In this document: positions 1 through 5,034 of the stretch, piece by piece
Numbering within the stretch: the stretch's first letter is position 1
Layout of the letters: each line of letters opens with the position of its first letter
Assembly (NCBI RefSeq): GCF_010378095.1
Contig: NZ_WNJL01000020.1
Location: 1-5,104, forward strand
From: Acidithiobacillus ferrianus
GTDB taxonomy: Bacteria; Pseudomonadota; Gammaproteobacteria; Acidithiobacillales; Acidithiobacillaceae
Reading direction: 5' to 3'
Length of the DNA stretch: 5,104 nucleotides
Position numbers and translations under genes: made by a program
The notes under the pieces: model-generated
What the model was told of the DNA's origin: nothing
The model's input: the letters and a program-made list of their open reading frames with translations, nothing else
Database searches by the model: none

Positions 1-70
1 GCTCAGGCGACCGGTGGGATGGGGGTGTCCTCCTGCATGCCAGGCATAACCGGTCACAGGTCCGCTCCAG
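1..70. repeat. Left copy of a 70-bp terminal direct repeat (circular overlap)
   Basis: The first 70 bases are identical to the last 70 (5035-5104), and both copies stop exactly at the window ends. This is what an assembler leaves when it closes a circle, and it gives a unit of 5,034 bp. A unit of a tandem array would look the same. The repeat contains the probable integrase start region, so it is not the recombination site itself, which is the tRNA fragment about 60 bases before the right copy. Confidence 0.9.
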
Positions 71-818
71 TGGCGGGTGATGATTCGCAAGCAAGGTTAT
101 CCATCCCAGACCAAAACCTTTGACACCGAAGCGGAGGCATGGGCCACGGTCACCGAGTCTGAAATGGTCCGGGGCGTATGGCGAGGCCGGAGCGAAGCGG
201 AGCACACCACGCTTCATGATACGCTCACACGCTATGGCACGGAGATTGTGCCAAGCAAGAAAGGCGCTCCGCAGGAAAGCTACCGGGTCAAAGATTGGCA
301 GGCCAGGCCAATTGCTCGTATGTTCATGCCGCCATCAGGCCAAAGGACGTTACCCAGGTCATCAAAGATATGGAAAAGGAAGGCAAGGCGGGTCGCACCA
401 TCAAGTTGCACTTGTCCCTGCTTTCTCACCGGTTCAACGTGTCTCGTGTTGATTGGGGTATGGACTCTCTGGTTAACCCCGTTGAGCTAGTCCGCAAACC
501 CAAGGGATCCAAGAGTCGTGACAGGAGGCTGCAAAGCGGCAAAGAATCCCGGCTGCTGGCTGAGGCGGAGGATTACGGCGGGCCCATCGTCGCCGCCATC
601 ATACGCTTCGCGCTGGAAACCGGCACGCGCCGGAGCGAAATTGCGGGCCTGCCAAGGCGAATTGATGGAGAAGTATGGGGCATGATGCCATCGAGTATCA
701 CTCAAGCATTCGTGCGCTGCTGTGAGCGTGCCGGCATCACACCGGCCACAAGACATTGCAGATGTTGAAGCGGTACCCTCACTTGAGGGCGGAGGATCTG
801 GCGAAGAGGATAGGATAA
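37..818 (+). pseudogene. Tyrosine recombinase (tRNA-associated integrase), multiply disrupted
   Basis: This is the remnant of a site-specific tyrosine integrase, which would have cut and joined DNA at the tRNA-His attachment site beside it. Recognisable blocks in order are: an N-terminal arm-binding region with QWRVMIRKQGYPSQTKTFDT (68-127); AIRPKDV and a core-binding region with LLSHRFNV and WGMDSLVNPVELVRKPK; the ALETGTRRSE box holding the first catalytic Arg (about 610-642); and GHKTLQMLKRYPHLRAEDL with the last His and the Tyr nucleophile (742-803). The frame changes near 47-52, near 328 (ATGCCGCC where ATGGCCGCC would keep frame) and near 740. About 35-40 residues are missing after the TRRSE box, including the beta-hairpin Lys. 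The HxxR helix before GHKT is also missing, roughly 25 residues. The start at ATG 37 is uncertain: no good ribosome site is seen, and ATG 19 is in the same frame. As read, it cannot be catalytically active. Confidence 0.88.
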
Positions 819-916
819 ACAACGACCAGTTAAAACACATAGCCAGCGCATTGAACGCCGCGGCGGCGGTTTGGGTACTATCCTTTCTAAAGGATCAGGA
901 GGCAAAAAATGAATGA
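815..916 (+). pseudogene. Small 33-codon frame that has apparently lost its ATG
   Basis: A short frame reads NNDQLKHIASALNAAAAVWV and ends in a charged tail. It has a polar N-terminus followed by an Ala-rich hydrophobic stretch of about 16 residues. Its natural first codon is ATA at 815-817, overlapping the integrase stop TAA at 816-818. A single G at 817 instead of A would give ATGA, making an ATG for this gene and a TGA stop for the integrase, the usual four-base coupled overlap. An AGAGGATAGG stretch just upstream could serve as a ribosome site. Its 3' end overlaps the next small gene by eight bases. I do not recognise the family. It may be silent, or start inefficiently at ATA. Confidence 0.5.
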
Positions 917-1031
917 ATACATGATCGCGTTACTATCCGCCATCGTCGTGGTGAACGCCGTTGTTGGCGGGTTGATCTGGTATCTCAAGCGGGAACAGAA
1001 GGGGCGTGGTCACCAGCATGGGCATAGATGA
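909..1031 (+). CDS. 40-residue single-pass membrane peptide
   Basis: The start at ATG 909 is supported by a strong AGGAGG ribosome site (896-901) seven bases upstream. The peptide begins MNEYMIALLSAIVVV, continues hydrophobic to LIWYL (about residues 4-26), and ends in a basic, His-containing tail (KREQKGRGHQHGHR). One inner-membrane helix with the positive tail in the cytoplasm is predicted. It overlaps the preceding small frame by eight bases, so it was probably translated by coupling behind the integrase. The family is not recognised. Such a short membrane peptide could be a toxin-like peptide, an accessory of the preceding small protein, or a membrane-bound regulator; nothing in the sequence decides among these. 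Confidence 0.6.
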   Translation: MNEYMIALLSAIVVVNAVVGGLIWYLKREQKGRGHQHGHR

Positions 1032-1132
1032 CTGAATGAGTGACGCATGACCATCACGAAGCAGCATTTAACCCGTCATCTATCAGACACCGTCTTTAGC
1101 ACGTGGATAACATAGGAGCATAACAAGCGTCT
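1032..1132 (+). promoter_or_regulatory. Gap upstream of the HNH gene, with possible ribosome site
   Basis: This stretch of about 100 bases has no convincing gene. An AGGAG at 1114-1118 lies 14 bases before the HNH start codon, farther than usual. The AT-rich stretch around 1093-1112 (TTTAGC, then GATAACAT) could hold a promoter, but no clear -35/-10 pair at normal spacing is visible. Confidence 0.25.
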
Positions 1133-2259
1133 ATGTCTAGGCAGAGGTTTAGCGCGTCCCAAAGAGAGGCGTTGTGGCTAATTTATGAAAAGAAGTGCGC
1201 ATATACAAGAGTGCTTCTAGATATGAGTGACTTTCATATAGACCATATCGTTCCAGAGAGCCTGGCCGACAAGCCGGTCGAGTTTGAAAAGGTCAAGGTC
1301 AAGCTCGAGCTCGGTCTGACCAATGATTTCGATATTTTCGGATATGAGAATCTCCTTCCCTGTCGGCCAGGAATAAATCAACAAAAAGGCGCGCGGGTTC
1401 TTGAACCTGCGCACATTCACTATTTTCTTGGACTTGCTTCGAGCAAGAAGGCAGACGTCAAAGCCATTTTGGAACGAATCGAAAAGCGCGAGAACCGAGG
1501 CAAGGCTCTCATTCTGCTTCAACAGTGCCTTGAACGAGGTGAACTGACAGCGTCAGACGTAACGACAATCATTGAAGACCATAATGAACAGCCCGAGGAA
1601 ATCTTCCGCCTGATTGAAGGAATGCAGTTTTCCGATGCCACAGAAGTGCAATTTGTTGCGAAGGCAGATATTGACGAACTTCGTACCAGGCCAATAAGGC
1701 TTGGTAGGAACGAACACATTGATGGCGTCACCTTGACGAATCGTGCGCGTGATCAAGTACACGCCCGAACATGTGCGGAGTATGATGCCGCAATCAGTGC
1801 GGGCTTCTATGCCCTAACAACTTTTGACATCAAGATGTCCGTTTTCTTTAAGCATCAATGTGGGTTGCTTCGGTTATTACAAGCAGCAACTACACCAGAG
1901 TACAGCTATGTGGCTGAACCACGGGTAGGAATTGTAGATATCGAACTCCTGCCGTTTGCGACTTTTCCACAACTGGTGCATAAATATCAGGAAGAAGGAG
2001 GTACAGCGACTTATCAGAGCAAGGTTGACGATGGAACGAAAGTGTCAAGCGTCTACGCCAGAACATGTTGTGGGTCGAAGGAAATGCTATGGGGCAGCGA
2101 CTAGTTGAAGTTGCACGTGCTGACTTTGATGGTGATGGTTGCGAAGACATTCTTCTCTTCGAGTACTGCTACGCTACTCAAGGAACATTAGGATATGGCA
2201 ACATTCTGCTCCTAAGTCGGAAAACCTCTGACGGCTTATTTGAGATTGTATCACCATGA
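1133..2259 (+). pseudogene. HNH-endonuclease-like protein with long C-terminal region, split by one frameshift
   Basis: From ATG 1133 the frame runs 323 codons to 2104. A second frame entered near 2062 continues with protein-like sequence to 2259. Together they span 1,127 bases, one short of 376 codons, so a single-base loss explains the break; an A missing at 2062-2063 gives a smooth join (...SVYARNMLWVEGN...). Residues 15-90 look like an HNH nuclease: Cys22, HIDHIVPE with Asp37 and His38, NLLPC with Asn73, and NQQKG at 82-86 in place of the third His. The rest, with TCAEYDAAISAGFYALTTFDIKM in two parts (residues 215-237) and DIELLPFATFP, is unfamiliar. After the shift comes DFDGDGCED, a DxDxDGxxD loop as in FG-GAP or EF-hand-like calcium sites. 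If intact it would be a 375-residue DNA-cutting effector. Defence is an inference only. Confidence 0.7.
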
Positions 2260-2357
2260 AGCTAGAGCCCTACGCTCTACCAGATAGCGCCACATCCATC
2301 CTTCAGTCAGGCGGGGACCGTTATTGAGATAACGATTTATAAGGAGCATAAATTACC
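2260..2357 (+). promoter_or_regulatory. Intergenic leader of the HEPN gene with a small dyad
   Basis: This 98-base gap holds an inverted repeat, CGTTAT-tgag-ATAACG (2319-2334), immediately before the ribosome site AAGGAG (2341-2346) and 23 bases before the start of the HEPN gene. The dyad could be an operator or could mask the ribosome site. A second weak hairpin, TAGAG/CTCTA at 2263-2279, follows the preceding stop and lacks a T run. No clear -35/-10 pair was found. Confidence 0.3.
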
Positions 2358-2924
2358 ATGTCCGCCAGCGAAAAGTGGGAACAGCTATTAACACCATCCG
2401 TAATGCAAGAACGGTTAATTTCTGTGTCGCTATACATTACCGCTTTCGAGATCCTGAAGGAATCTATCGTCGGCCGCCTTCGTTCATTCTTCATGGTGGG
2501 ATTTGATACAAGCGGTGATGTTATTAGCGAAAAGTACGAGACAGCAGTTCTTGTCCGTAATAAAAACCCATTGTATGCCTCGCTTGACTGGTTATCCGAG
2601 AACGATGCCATTGACCAAAACGATGTTCAATCTTTCGAGCGCCTTAAGGCCATCAGAAACTCTCTGGCCCACGATTTGCTGTCGCTTGTTATCGACGGAG
2701 CGGATTTTAAGCACATTGAGGGCTTTCAGGAACTAGTCGTGTTGCTCAGAAAAATTGAGGTCTGGTGGGTTGCCAATATTGAAATCCCCATCAACCCCGA
2801 CTTCGACGGGAAAGAAATTGATGAGGAAGGCATTGTCCCAGGTCCTGTGCTTATAATACAAATGATGCTGGAGGTGCTCTCAGGCAACGAGGAGCTATTA
2901 AAGCACTACAAAACCGGGATCTAA
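2358..2924 (+). CDS. HEPN-domain protein (putative RNase)
   Basis: A 188-residue soluble protein, starting at ATG 2358 with AAGGAG 11 bases upstream. It is largely helical by composition. An Arg-Asn pair and a His lie at residues 100-105 in RLKAIRNSLAHDL. This matches the Rx4-6H signature of HEPN domains, in which Arg and His form the active site of a metal-independent ribonuclease when two copies pair. A helix rich in aliphatic residues (122-136, EGFQELVVLLRKIEV) and a Trp pair follow, then an acidic loop and a final helix. HEPN proteins are common in toxin-antitoxin, abortive-infection and CRISPR-linked systems. Here the gene sits directly behind the HNH-like gene, suggesting shared cargo. 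No dedicated antitoxin partner (such as MNT) is seen. The fold call rests on one motif. Confidence 0.7.
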   Translation: MSASEKWEQLLTPSVMQERLISVSLYITAFEILKESIVGRLRSFFMVGFDTSGDVISEKYETAVLVRNKNPLYASLDWLSENDAIDQNDVQSFERLKAIRNSLAHDLLSLVIDGADFKHIEGFQELVVLLRKIEVWWVANIEIPINPDFDGKEIDEEGIVPGPVLIIQMMLEVLSGNEELLKHYKTGI

Positions 2925-2933
2925 ATACTTGAT

Positions 2934-2963
2934 TTGAATTAAGGTGGCCATTAGGCATACGAT
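2934..2963 (+). promoter_or_regulatory. Possible sigma-70 promoter of the 76-residue gene
   Basis: TTGAAT (2934-2939) and TACGAT (2958-2963) are separated by 18 bases, in a reasonable position upstream of ATG 2984. The transcript leader would be very short, because the ribosome site GAGG lies at 2973-2976. The match is modest. Confidence 0.3.
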
Positions 2964-2983
2964 GAAATACTTGAGGACACAGC

Positions 2984-3214
2984 ATGGACACAAATAATAA
3001 TTTTTCTGTTCTCGTACAATTGGAAGATTCACATGATTTTCGTAAAGCTTATGATACCTGGCAAGAAACACTCGGTTGTAGAGCGTATATGTACCCTCCA
3101 GAGTCTTCCGGGTGGTTAATAAACGGAAAAATAGAAGGCGTAACTTATTCTTGTGTCCCTGAGCCATTTTTGCGTTTTCTTGACAGCAAGGGGTTCTCAT
3201 ACGAGGTCCTGTAA
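2984..3214 (+). CDS. Small hypothetical protein, 76 residues
   Basis: The frame starts at ATG 2984 with GAGG eight bases before it and ends at 3214. The product is soluble, begins MDTNNNFSVLVQLEDSHDF, and has an aromatic middle (AYMYPPESSGWLINGKIEG) and the closing stretch FLRFLDSKGFSYEVL. No known domain was recognised, and there is no signal peptide or membrane segment. The coding sequence is clearly AT-richer than brnTA and the lipoprotein operon, with AAT, TTT and TAT codons frequent, which suggests a separate origin within the element. It lies 59 bases after the HEPN gene on the same strand. It might be a partner such as an antitoxin or immunity protein, but only position supports that. 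Confidence 0.6.
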   Translation: MDTNNNFSVLVQLEDSHDFRKAYDTWQETLGCRAYMYPPESSGWLINGKIEGVTYSCVPEPFLRFLDSKGFSYEVL

Positions 3215-3267
3215 TTAGAAGTGTCAGCCTTACCCCCAAAATCCACGGCTCTTGCCGGAGCAACGAA

Positions 3268-3285
3268 GAGGGCCAACAAGCCCTC
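3268..3285. terminator. Weak bidirectional hairpin between convergent genes
   Basis: GAGGGC-caacaa-GCCCTC forms a perfect six-pair stem with a six-base loop. It lies about 50 bases after the stop of the 76-residue gene and beyond the end of the convergent minus-strand operon, where a shared terminator would be expected. Neither side has a proper T run, so Rho-independent action is doubtful. Confidence 0.3.
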
Positions 3286-3333
3286 GTGTGGCCGCTCAGG
3301 TTGTGGTTGGCAAGCTGGCGCGTGGCTGGCTGG

Positions 3334-3352
3334 TCCTGTCACTGTGACAGGA
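3334..3352. repeat. 19-bp near-perfect palindrome
   Basis: TCCTGTCACTGTGACAGGA has two nine-base arms around a single central T. It sits 40 bases past the end of the minus-strand operon, without a T run on either side. The tight, loop-free symmetry fits a dimeric protein-binding site better than an RNA hairpin. Its role is unknown. The surrounding stretch 3215-3391 shows no gene I can support. Confidence 0.5.
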
Positions 3353-3391
3353 GCCGTCCACAAGGCGGTGGGGTTTGTGGGTAAGGCGGGT

Positions 3392-3550
3392 TTACGGTGG
3401 AGGCGTGTTGCCCTTCACCATCTCTCTGATTTTCTCCGGCTGGGCCGGGGTGGCCCACACAATGACCTCTCGGAAGCCCGCTGCCCGCATTTTCATGCGG
3501 TAGGTGCGCTTCGCTTCGCGCACCTGGGCACGGCGCTTTTCCTTGTCCAT
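3392..3550 (-). CDS. Small basic protein, 52 residues (possible ribbon-helix-helix-like)
   Basis: The start codon ATG (3550-3548) follows the TAA of the upstream lipoprotein gene with no gap, and the stop is at 3394-3392, so the two genes form a tight operon. The product starts MDKEKRRAQVREAKRTYRMK, strongly basic and helical, and continues with MRAAGFREVIVWATPAQPEK before a short helix (IREMVKGN) and a Pro tail. The pattern RxxGxRxVxVW followed by a helix resembles small DNA-binding proteins and MazE-like antitoxins that pair a beta strand with helices. This is pattern resemblance, not a secure family match. The upstream GGGGAA is only a weak ribosome site, so translation probably depends on coupling. 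It could be a DNA-binding accessory or autoregulator. Confidence 0.6.
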   Translation of the reverse strand: MDKEKRRAQVREAKRTYRMKMRAAGFREVIVWATPAQPEKIREMVKGNTPPP

Positions 3551-3974
3551 TTAGGAATAATTCCCCAACAATTGCCGGTTTACATAACGGGCGTTCGCGC
3601 ATGCACTTTGCCCGCCTTCCCCCAAGCTCTCGATGCCCGTGGCAGTCTGACACTTCACCAGCATAGCCTTGAACTGGCCCGCATGGTGACCTTGGGGACA
3701 TGTTGTACAGGTTCGCCTGGGAGTATTTTCCGCGTTGATGATTTTCGGCATATCCTGCGGCACCGCCTACAATCGCGCCCAAGGTGCCGTGGGCCGTTTG
3801 GGCCTGCGTGTTAGACACATGGATGGGCTGGCACCGGATAACGGTGCCTTCGGCCAACGCCTGCGCTTGTAAGTTTTCTGTGGATGAATACCGCTGATAA
3901 CTCAACGGGGTGGTGGCGCAGCCGCTCAAGGTCAGAGTGATGGCCAGGGCTAGGGTGGGGATGGTTTTCTTCAT
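3551..3974 (-). pseudogene. Glycine-rich-helix lipoprotein, one frameshift
   Basis: The start ATG at 3974-3972 has a good AGGAG ribosome site (3986-3982). The signal peptide MKKTIPTLALAITLTLSGC ends in the lipobox LSGC; Cys19 would be lipidated and the protein anchored in the outer or inner membrane. Residues 62-75 (HGTLGAIVGGAAGY) form a short glycine-rich helix as in SlyB-like glycine-zipper proteins. Read straight on, the frame continues to 3339 but turns into Cys- and Pro-rich sequence unlike a protein. The alternative frame from about 3697 gives a credible ending (FKAMLVKCQTATGIESL ... NRQLLGNYS) that stops at 3551. The span of 424 bases is one more than 141 codons, so an extra base explains it, most likely in the GGGG run at 3694-3697. 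Corrected length is 140 residues. The specific family is not known. Confidence 0.65.
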
Positions 3975-3986
3975 GGGGTTGCTCCT

Positions 3987-4008
3987 GATAGGGTGAGATC
4001 TACCTATC
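3987..4008. promoter_or_regulatory. Dyad in the divergent control region
   Basis: GATAGG (3987-3992) and CCTATC (4003-4008) form an inverted repeat with a ten-base centre containing AGATCT. It lies in the 87-base gap between the lipoprotein start (reading left) and brnT (reading right), next to the lipoprotein ribosome site. It could be an operator. TATCCGT, part of the right side (4005-4011), recurs exactly 50 bases on at 4055-4061, just before brnT. Confidence 0.35.
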
Positions 4009-4027
4009 CGTGAGTGCCAAATTCAGT

Positions 4028-4055
4028 TTCCCAATGCACAGATTTGTACTAACAT
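4028..4055 (+). promoter_or_regulatory. Possible brnTA promoter
   Basis: TTCCCA (4028-4033) and TAACAT (4050-4055) are 16 bases apart; the TTTGTACTAACATA context is AT-rich. Transcription would start almost at the brnT ATG (4062), which has no visible ribosome site, so a leaderless or near-leaderless message is possible. BrnTA operons are generally repressed by the antitoxin at this place. Confidence 0.35.
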
Positions 4056-4061
4056 ATCCGT

Positions 4062-4361
4062 ATGAAAATACGTTTTGAGTGGGACCCTGCGAAAGCGGAA
4101 GTGAACTGGCATAAGCACAAGGTTCGTTTCGAGATCGCCGCCCGCGTGTTTGCCGACCCCTTCGCCTGGACGGCACAGGATCGTATCGAGAACGGCGAGA
4201 TCCGATGGCAGACATTGGGCGTCGTCGAGGGTTCCCGCCTTGTGCTTCTGGTGGCCCATGCGATCAGCGAGGATGAGGACGGCACAGAGGTTATTCGCAT
4301 TATCTCGGCGCGACGCGCCGACCGGAAAGAGAGGCAAAGCTATGAACAATCGAACCGTTGA
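4062..4361 (+). CDS. brnT: BrnT family toxin
   Basis: A 99-residue ribonuclease toxin of the type II BrnT/BrnA system. By family knowledge it has a RelE-like fold and blocks growth by cleaving RNA until BrnA binds it. The expected family blocks are all present and in order: FEWDPAKAEVNWHKHKVRFE at residues 5-24, DPFAW and QDRIENGEIRWQTLG at 32-53, and EVIRIISARRADRKER at 76-91, ending in a Tyr-Glu. Length is normal for the family and no key block is missing. It starts at ATG 4062, with no clear ribosome site in front. The last 20 bases overlap brnA, so the pair is translationally coupled. Expression is probably repressed by BrnA or the BrnTA complex. A toxin-antitoxin pair on a small element would favour its retention. 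Confidence 0.93.
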   Translation: MKIRFEWDPAKAEVNWHKHKVRFEIAARVFADPFAWTAQDRIENGEIRWQTLGVVEGSRLVLLVAHAISEDEDGTEVIRIISARRADRKERQSYEQSNR

Positions 4362-4668
4362 GTATGAGTTGGATATGGGCAACCTTCCTCCGCTGACCAA
4401 GAACCAGAAGGCGGAACTGGAAGCGTTGATGAAGCCATCGAGCGATGAGGAAATTGACTACAGCGATATCCCCGCGCTGGATGACGATTTCTGGAAGGCC
4501 GCTGTTCGGAACCCTTTCTACAAGCCCAAAAAGGCATCTACGACCGTGCGGGTGGACGTGGACGTGCTCTTGTGGCTCAGATCCAAAGGAAAGGAAGGAA
4601 AAGGCTACCAGACCAGAATCAATGCCATTTTGCGCGAGGCCATGTTGAAGGATGTGTCGAGAAAGTGA
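4342..4668 (+). CDS. brnA: BrnA family antitoxin
   Basis: A 108-residue antitoxin that neutralises BrnT and represses the operon. The start at ATG 4342 lies inside the end of brnT, with AGAGAGG seven bases upstream, and is preferred over any upstream in-frame start because it fits the family length. The acidic toxin-binding segment SSDEEIDYSDIPALDDDFW is at residues 33-51, followed by RNPFYKPKK. The C-terminal ribbon-helix-helix domain runs from STTVRVDVDVLLWLRSKG (about 66-83) through GYQTRINAILREAM (88-101), with the strand that contacts DNA in TVRVDVD. Every hallmark of the family is intact. A short GTG-started frame follows three bases after its stop. Confidence 0.93.
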   Translation: MNNRTVEYELDMGNLPPLTKNQKAELEALMKPSSDEEIDYSDIPALDDDFWKAAVRNPFYKPKKASTTVRVDVDVLLWLRSKGKEGKGYQTRINAILREAMLKDVSRK

Positions 4669-4671
4669 AGG

Positions 4672-4980
4672 GTGGACAAGGTAAAAATTGAAGGCGTGGT
4701 TCAGCCCATAAACGCCGTAGGAGTTCATGGGCTTAGCGATGAAGAGTTGATCTTTTTGAGCTTACAGCACGACAAGCATGCAATGGTTAGTGGGCAGATG
4801 GTAGACCTGCCAGAGCGCCGTGAATCCGCCAGGTTCGAACTATCGAGGCGACAGACGGCACAGATGACGCTTGCGATCGAGGTGCAAGCGAAAAGTGCAA
4901 GACGGCTGGCTTGTGCCACATGGGGCTTAGTTATGATTCCGGTTGTCGCGGGTTCGAGCCCCGTCAGCCACCCCAGATAA
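4672..4980 (+). CDS. Hypothetical protein whose 3' end is read through the tRNA-His fragment
   Basis: The frame starts at GTG 4672, three bases after brnA, and stops at 4978-4980; the ribosome site is weak (GAAGG, very close). The first 86 or so residues look like a real protein: LSDEELIFLSLQHDKHAMV, an Arg/Glu-rich helical part with ERRESARFELSRRQTAQM, then IEVQAKSARRLACATWGL, which resembles the lead-in to a membrane helix. From 4933 the codons are simply the tRNA-His 3' half read in this frame (MIPVVAGSSPVSHPR). The native C-terminus has probably been cut off at the attachment site. The stop falls just past the tRNA CCA, on the integrase side, so in an integrated copy the frame would run on into host DNA. 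The family is not recognised. Confidence 0.5.
   Translation: MDKVKIEGVVQPINAVGVHGLSDEELIFLSLQHDKHAMVSGQMVDLPERRESARFELSRRQTAQMTLAIEVQAKSARRLACATWGLVMIPVVAGSSPVSHPR
4934..4975 (+). other. attP core: 3' 42 bases of a tRNA-His gene
   Basis: The segment starts TGATTCCGG and reads, in tRNA order, the 3' side of the anticodon stem, the variable loop TTGTC, the T arm GCGGG-TTCGAGC-CCCGT (4949-4965 region), the acceptor strand CAGCCAC (4965-4971), C73 and CCA (4973-4975). C73 with an acceptor that would pair to GTGGCTG is diagnostic of tRNA-His. The 5' half is absent: the bases before it do not pair with TCCGG, and the anticodon position reads ATG, not GTG. It is therefore an attachment-site copy, not a working tRNA gene. 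Integration would rebuild the 3' half of the host gene, with the crossover probably in the anticodon loop. Confidence 0.88.
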
Positions 4981-4983
4981 ACC

Positions 4984-5011
4984 AGGGCCTAGGTGATAAA
5001 ACCTAGGCCCT
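4984..5011 (+). terminator. Strong hairpin between tRNA fragment and integrase
   Basis: AGGGCCTAGGT (4984-4994) and ACCTAGGCCCT (5001-5011) pair perfectly over 11 bases around the loop GATAAA. They are followed by ATCGCATTTT, a short, interrupted T tract. The hairpin begins eight bases after the tRNA CCA. In an integrated copy it would end the host tRNA-His transcript before the integrase gene. Confidence 0.75.
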
Positions 5012-5034
5012 ATCGCATTTTACGATGAGGCGCC

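Noticed and set aside
2262..2300. tRNA-like stretch on the minus strand containing CTGGTAGAGCG
   Set aside because: It resembles a D arm only; no anticodon arm, T arm or acceptor pairing could be built around it.
3291..3300. GCCGCTCAGG shared with 5032-5041
   Set aside because: A ten-base match between two places in 5 kb is expected by chance, and the flanks do not agree.
3145..3363. Minus-strand 72-codon frame in the convergent gap
   Set aside because: No ribosome site, low-complexity Pro/Ala composition and overlap with the end of the 76-residue gene.
3339..3560. Straight-through C-terminus of the lipoprotein frame
   Set aside because: It is Pro-, Gly- and Cys-rich and reads over the 52-residue gene; the alternative frame ends cleanly at 3551.
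3221..3814. 197-codon plus-strand frame across the lipoprotein region
   Set aside because: It is antisense to the lipoprotein and the 52-residue gene, both of which have better composition, starts and coupling; its own ribosome site is poor.
4023..4400. Minus-strand 125-codon frame opposite brnT
   Set aside because: It is the complement of a clear brnT gene, and its sequence resembles no protein I know.
4900..4975. Complete functional tRNA-His gene
   Set aside because: The 5' half is missing, the anticodon position reads ATG, and upstream bases do not pair with the 3' anticodon stem.
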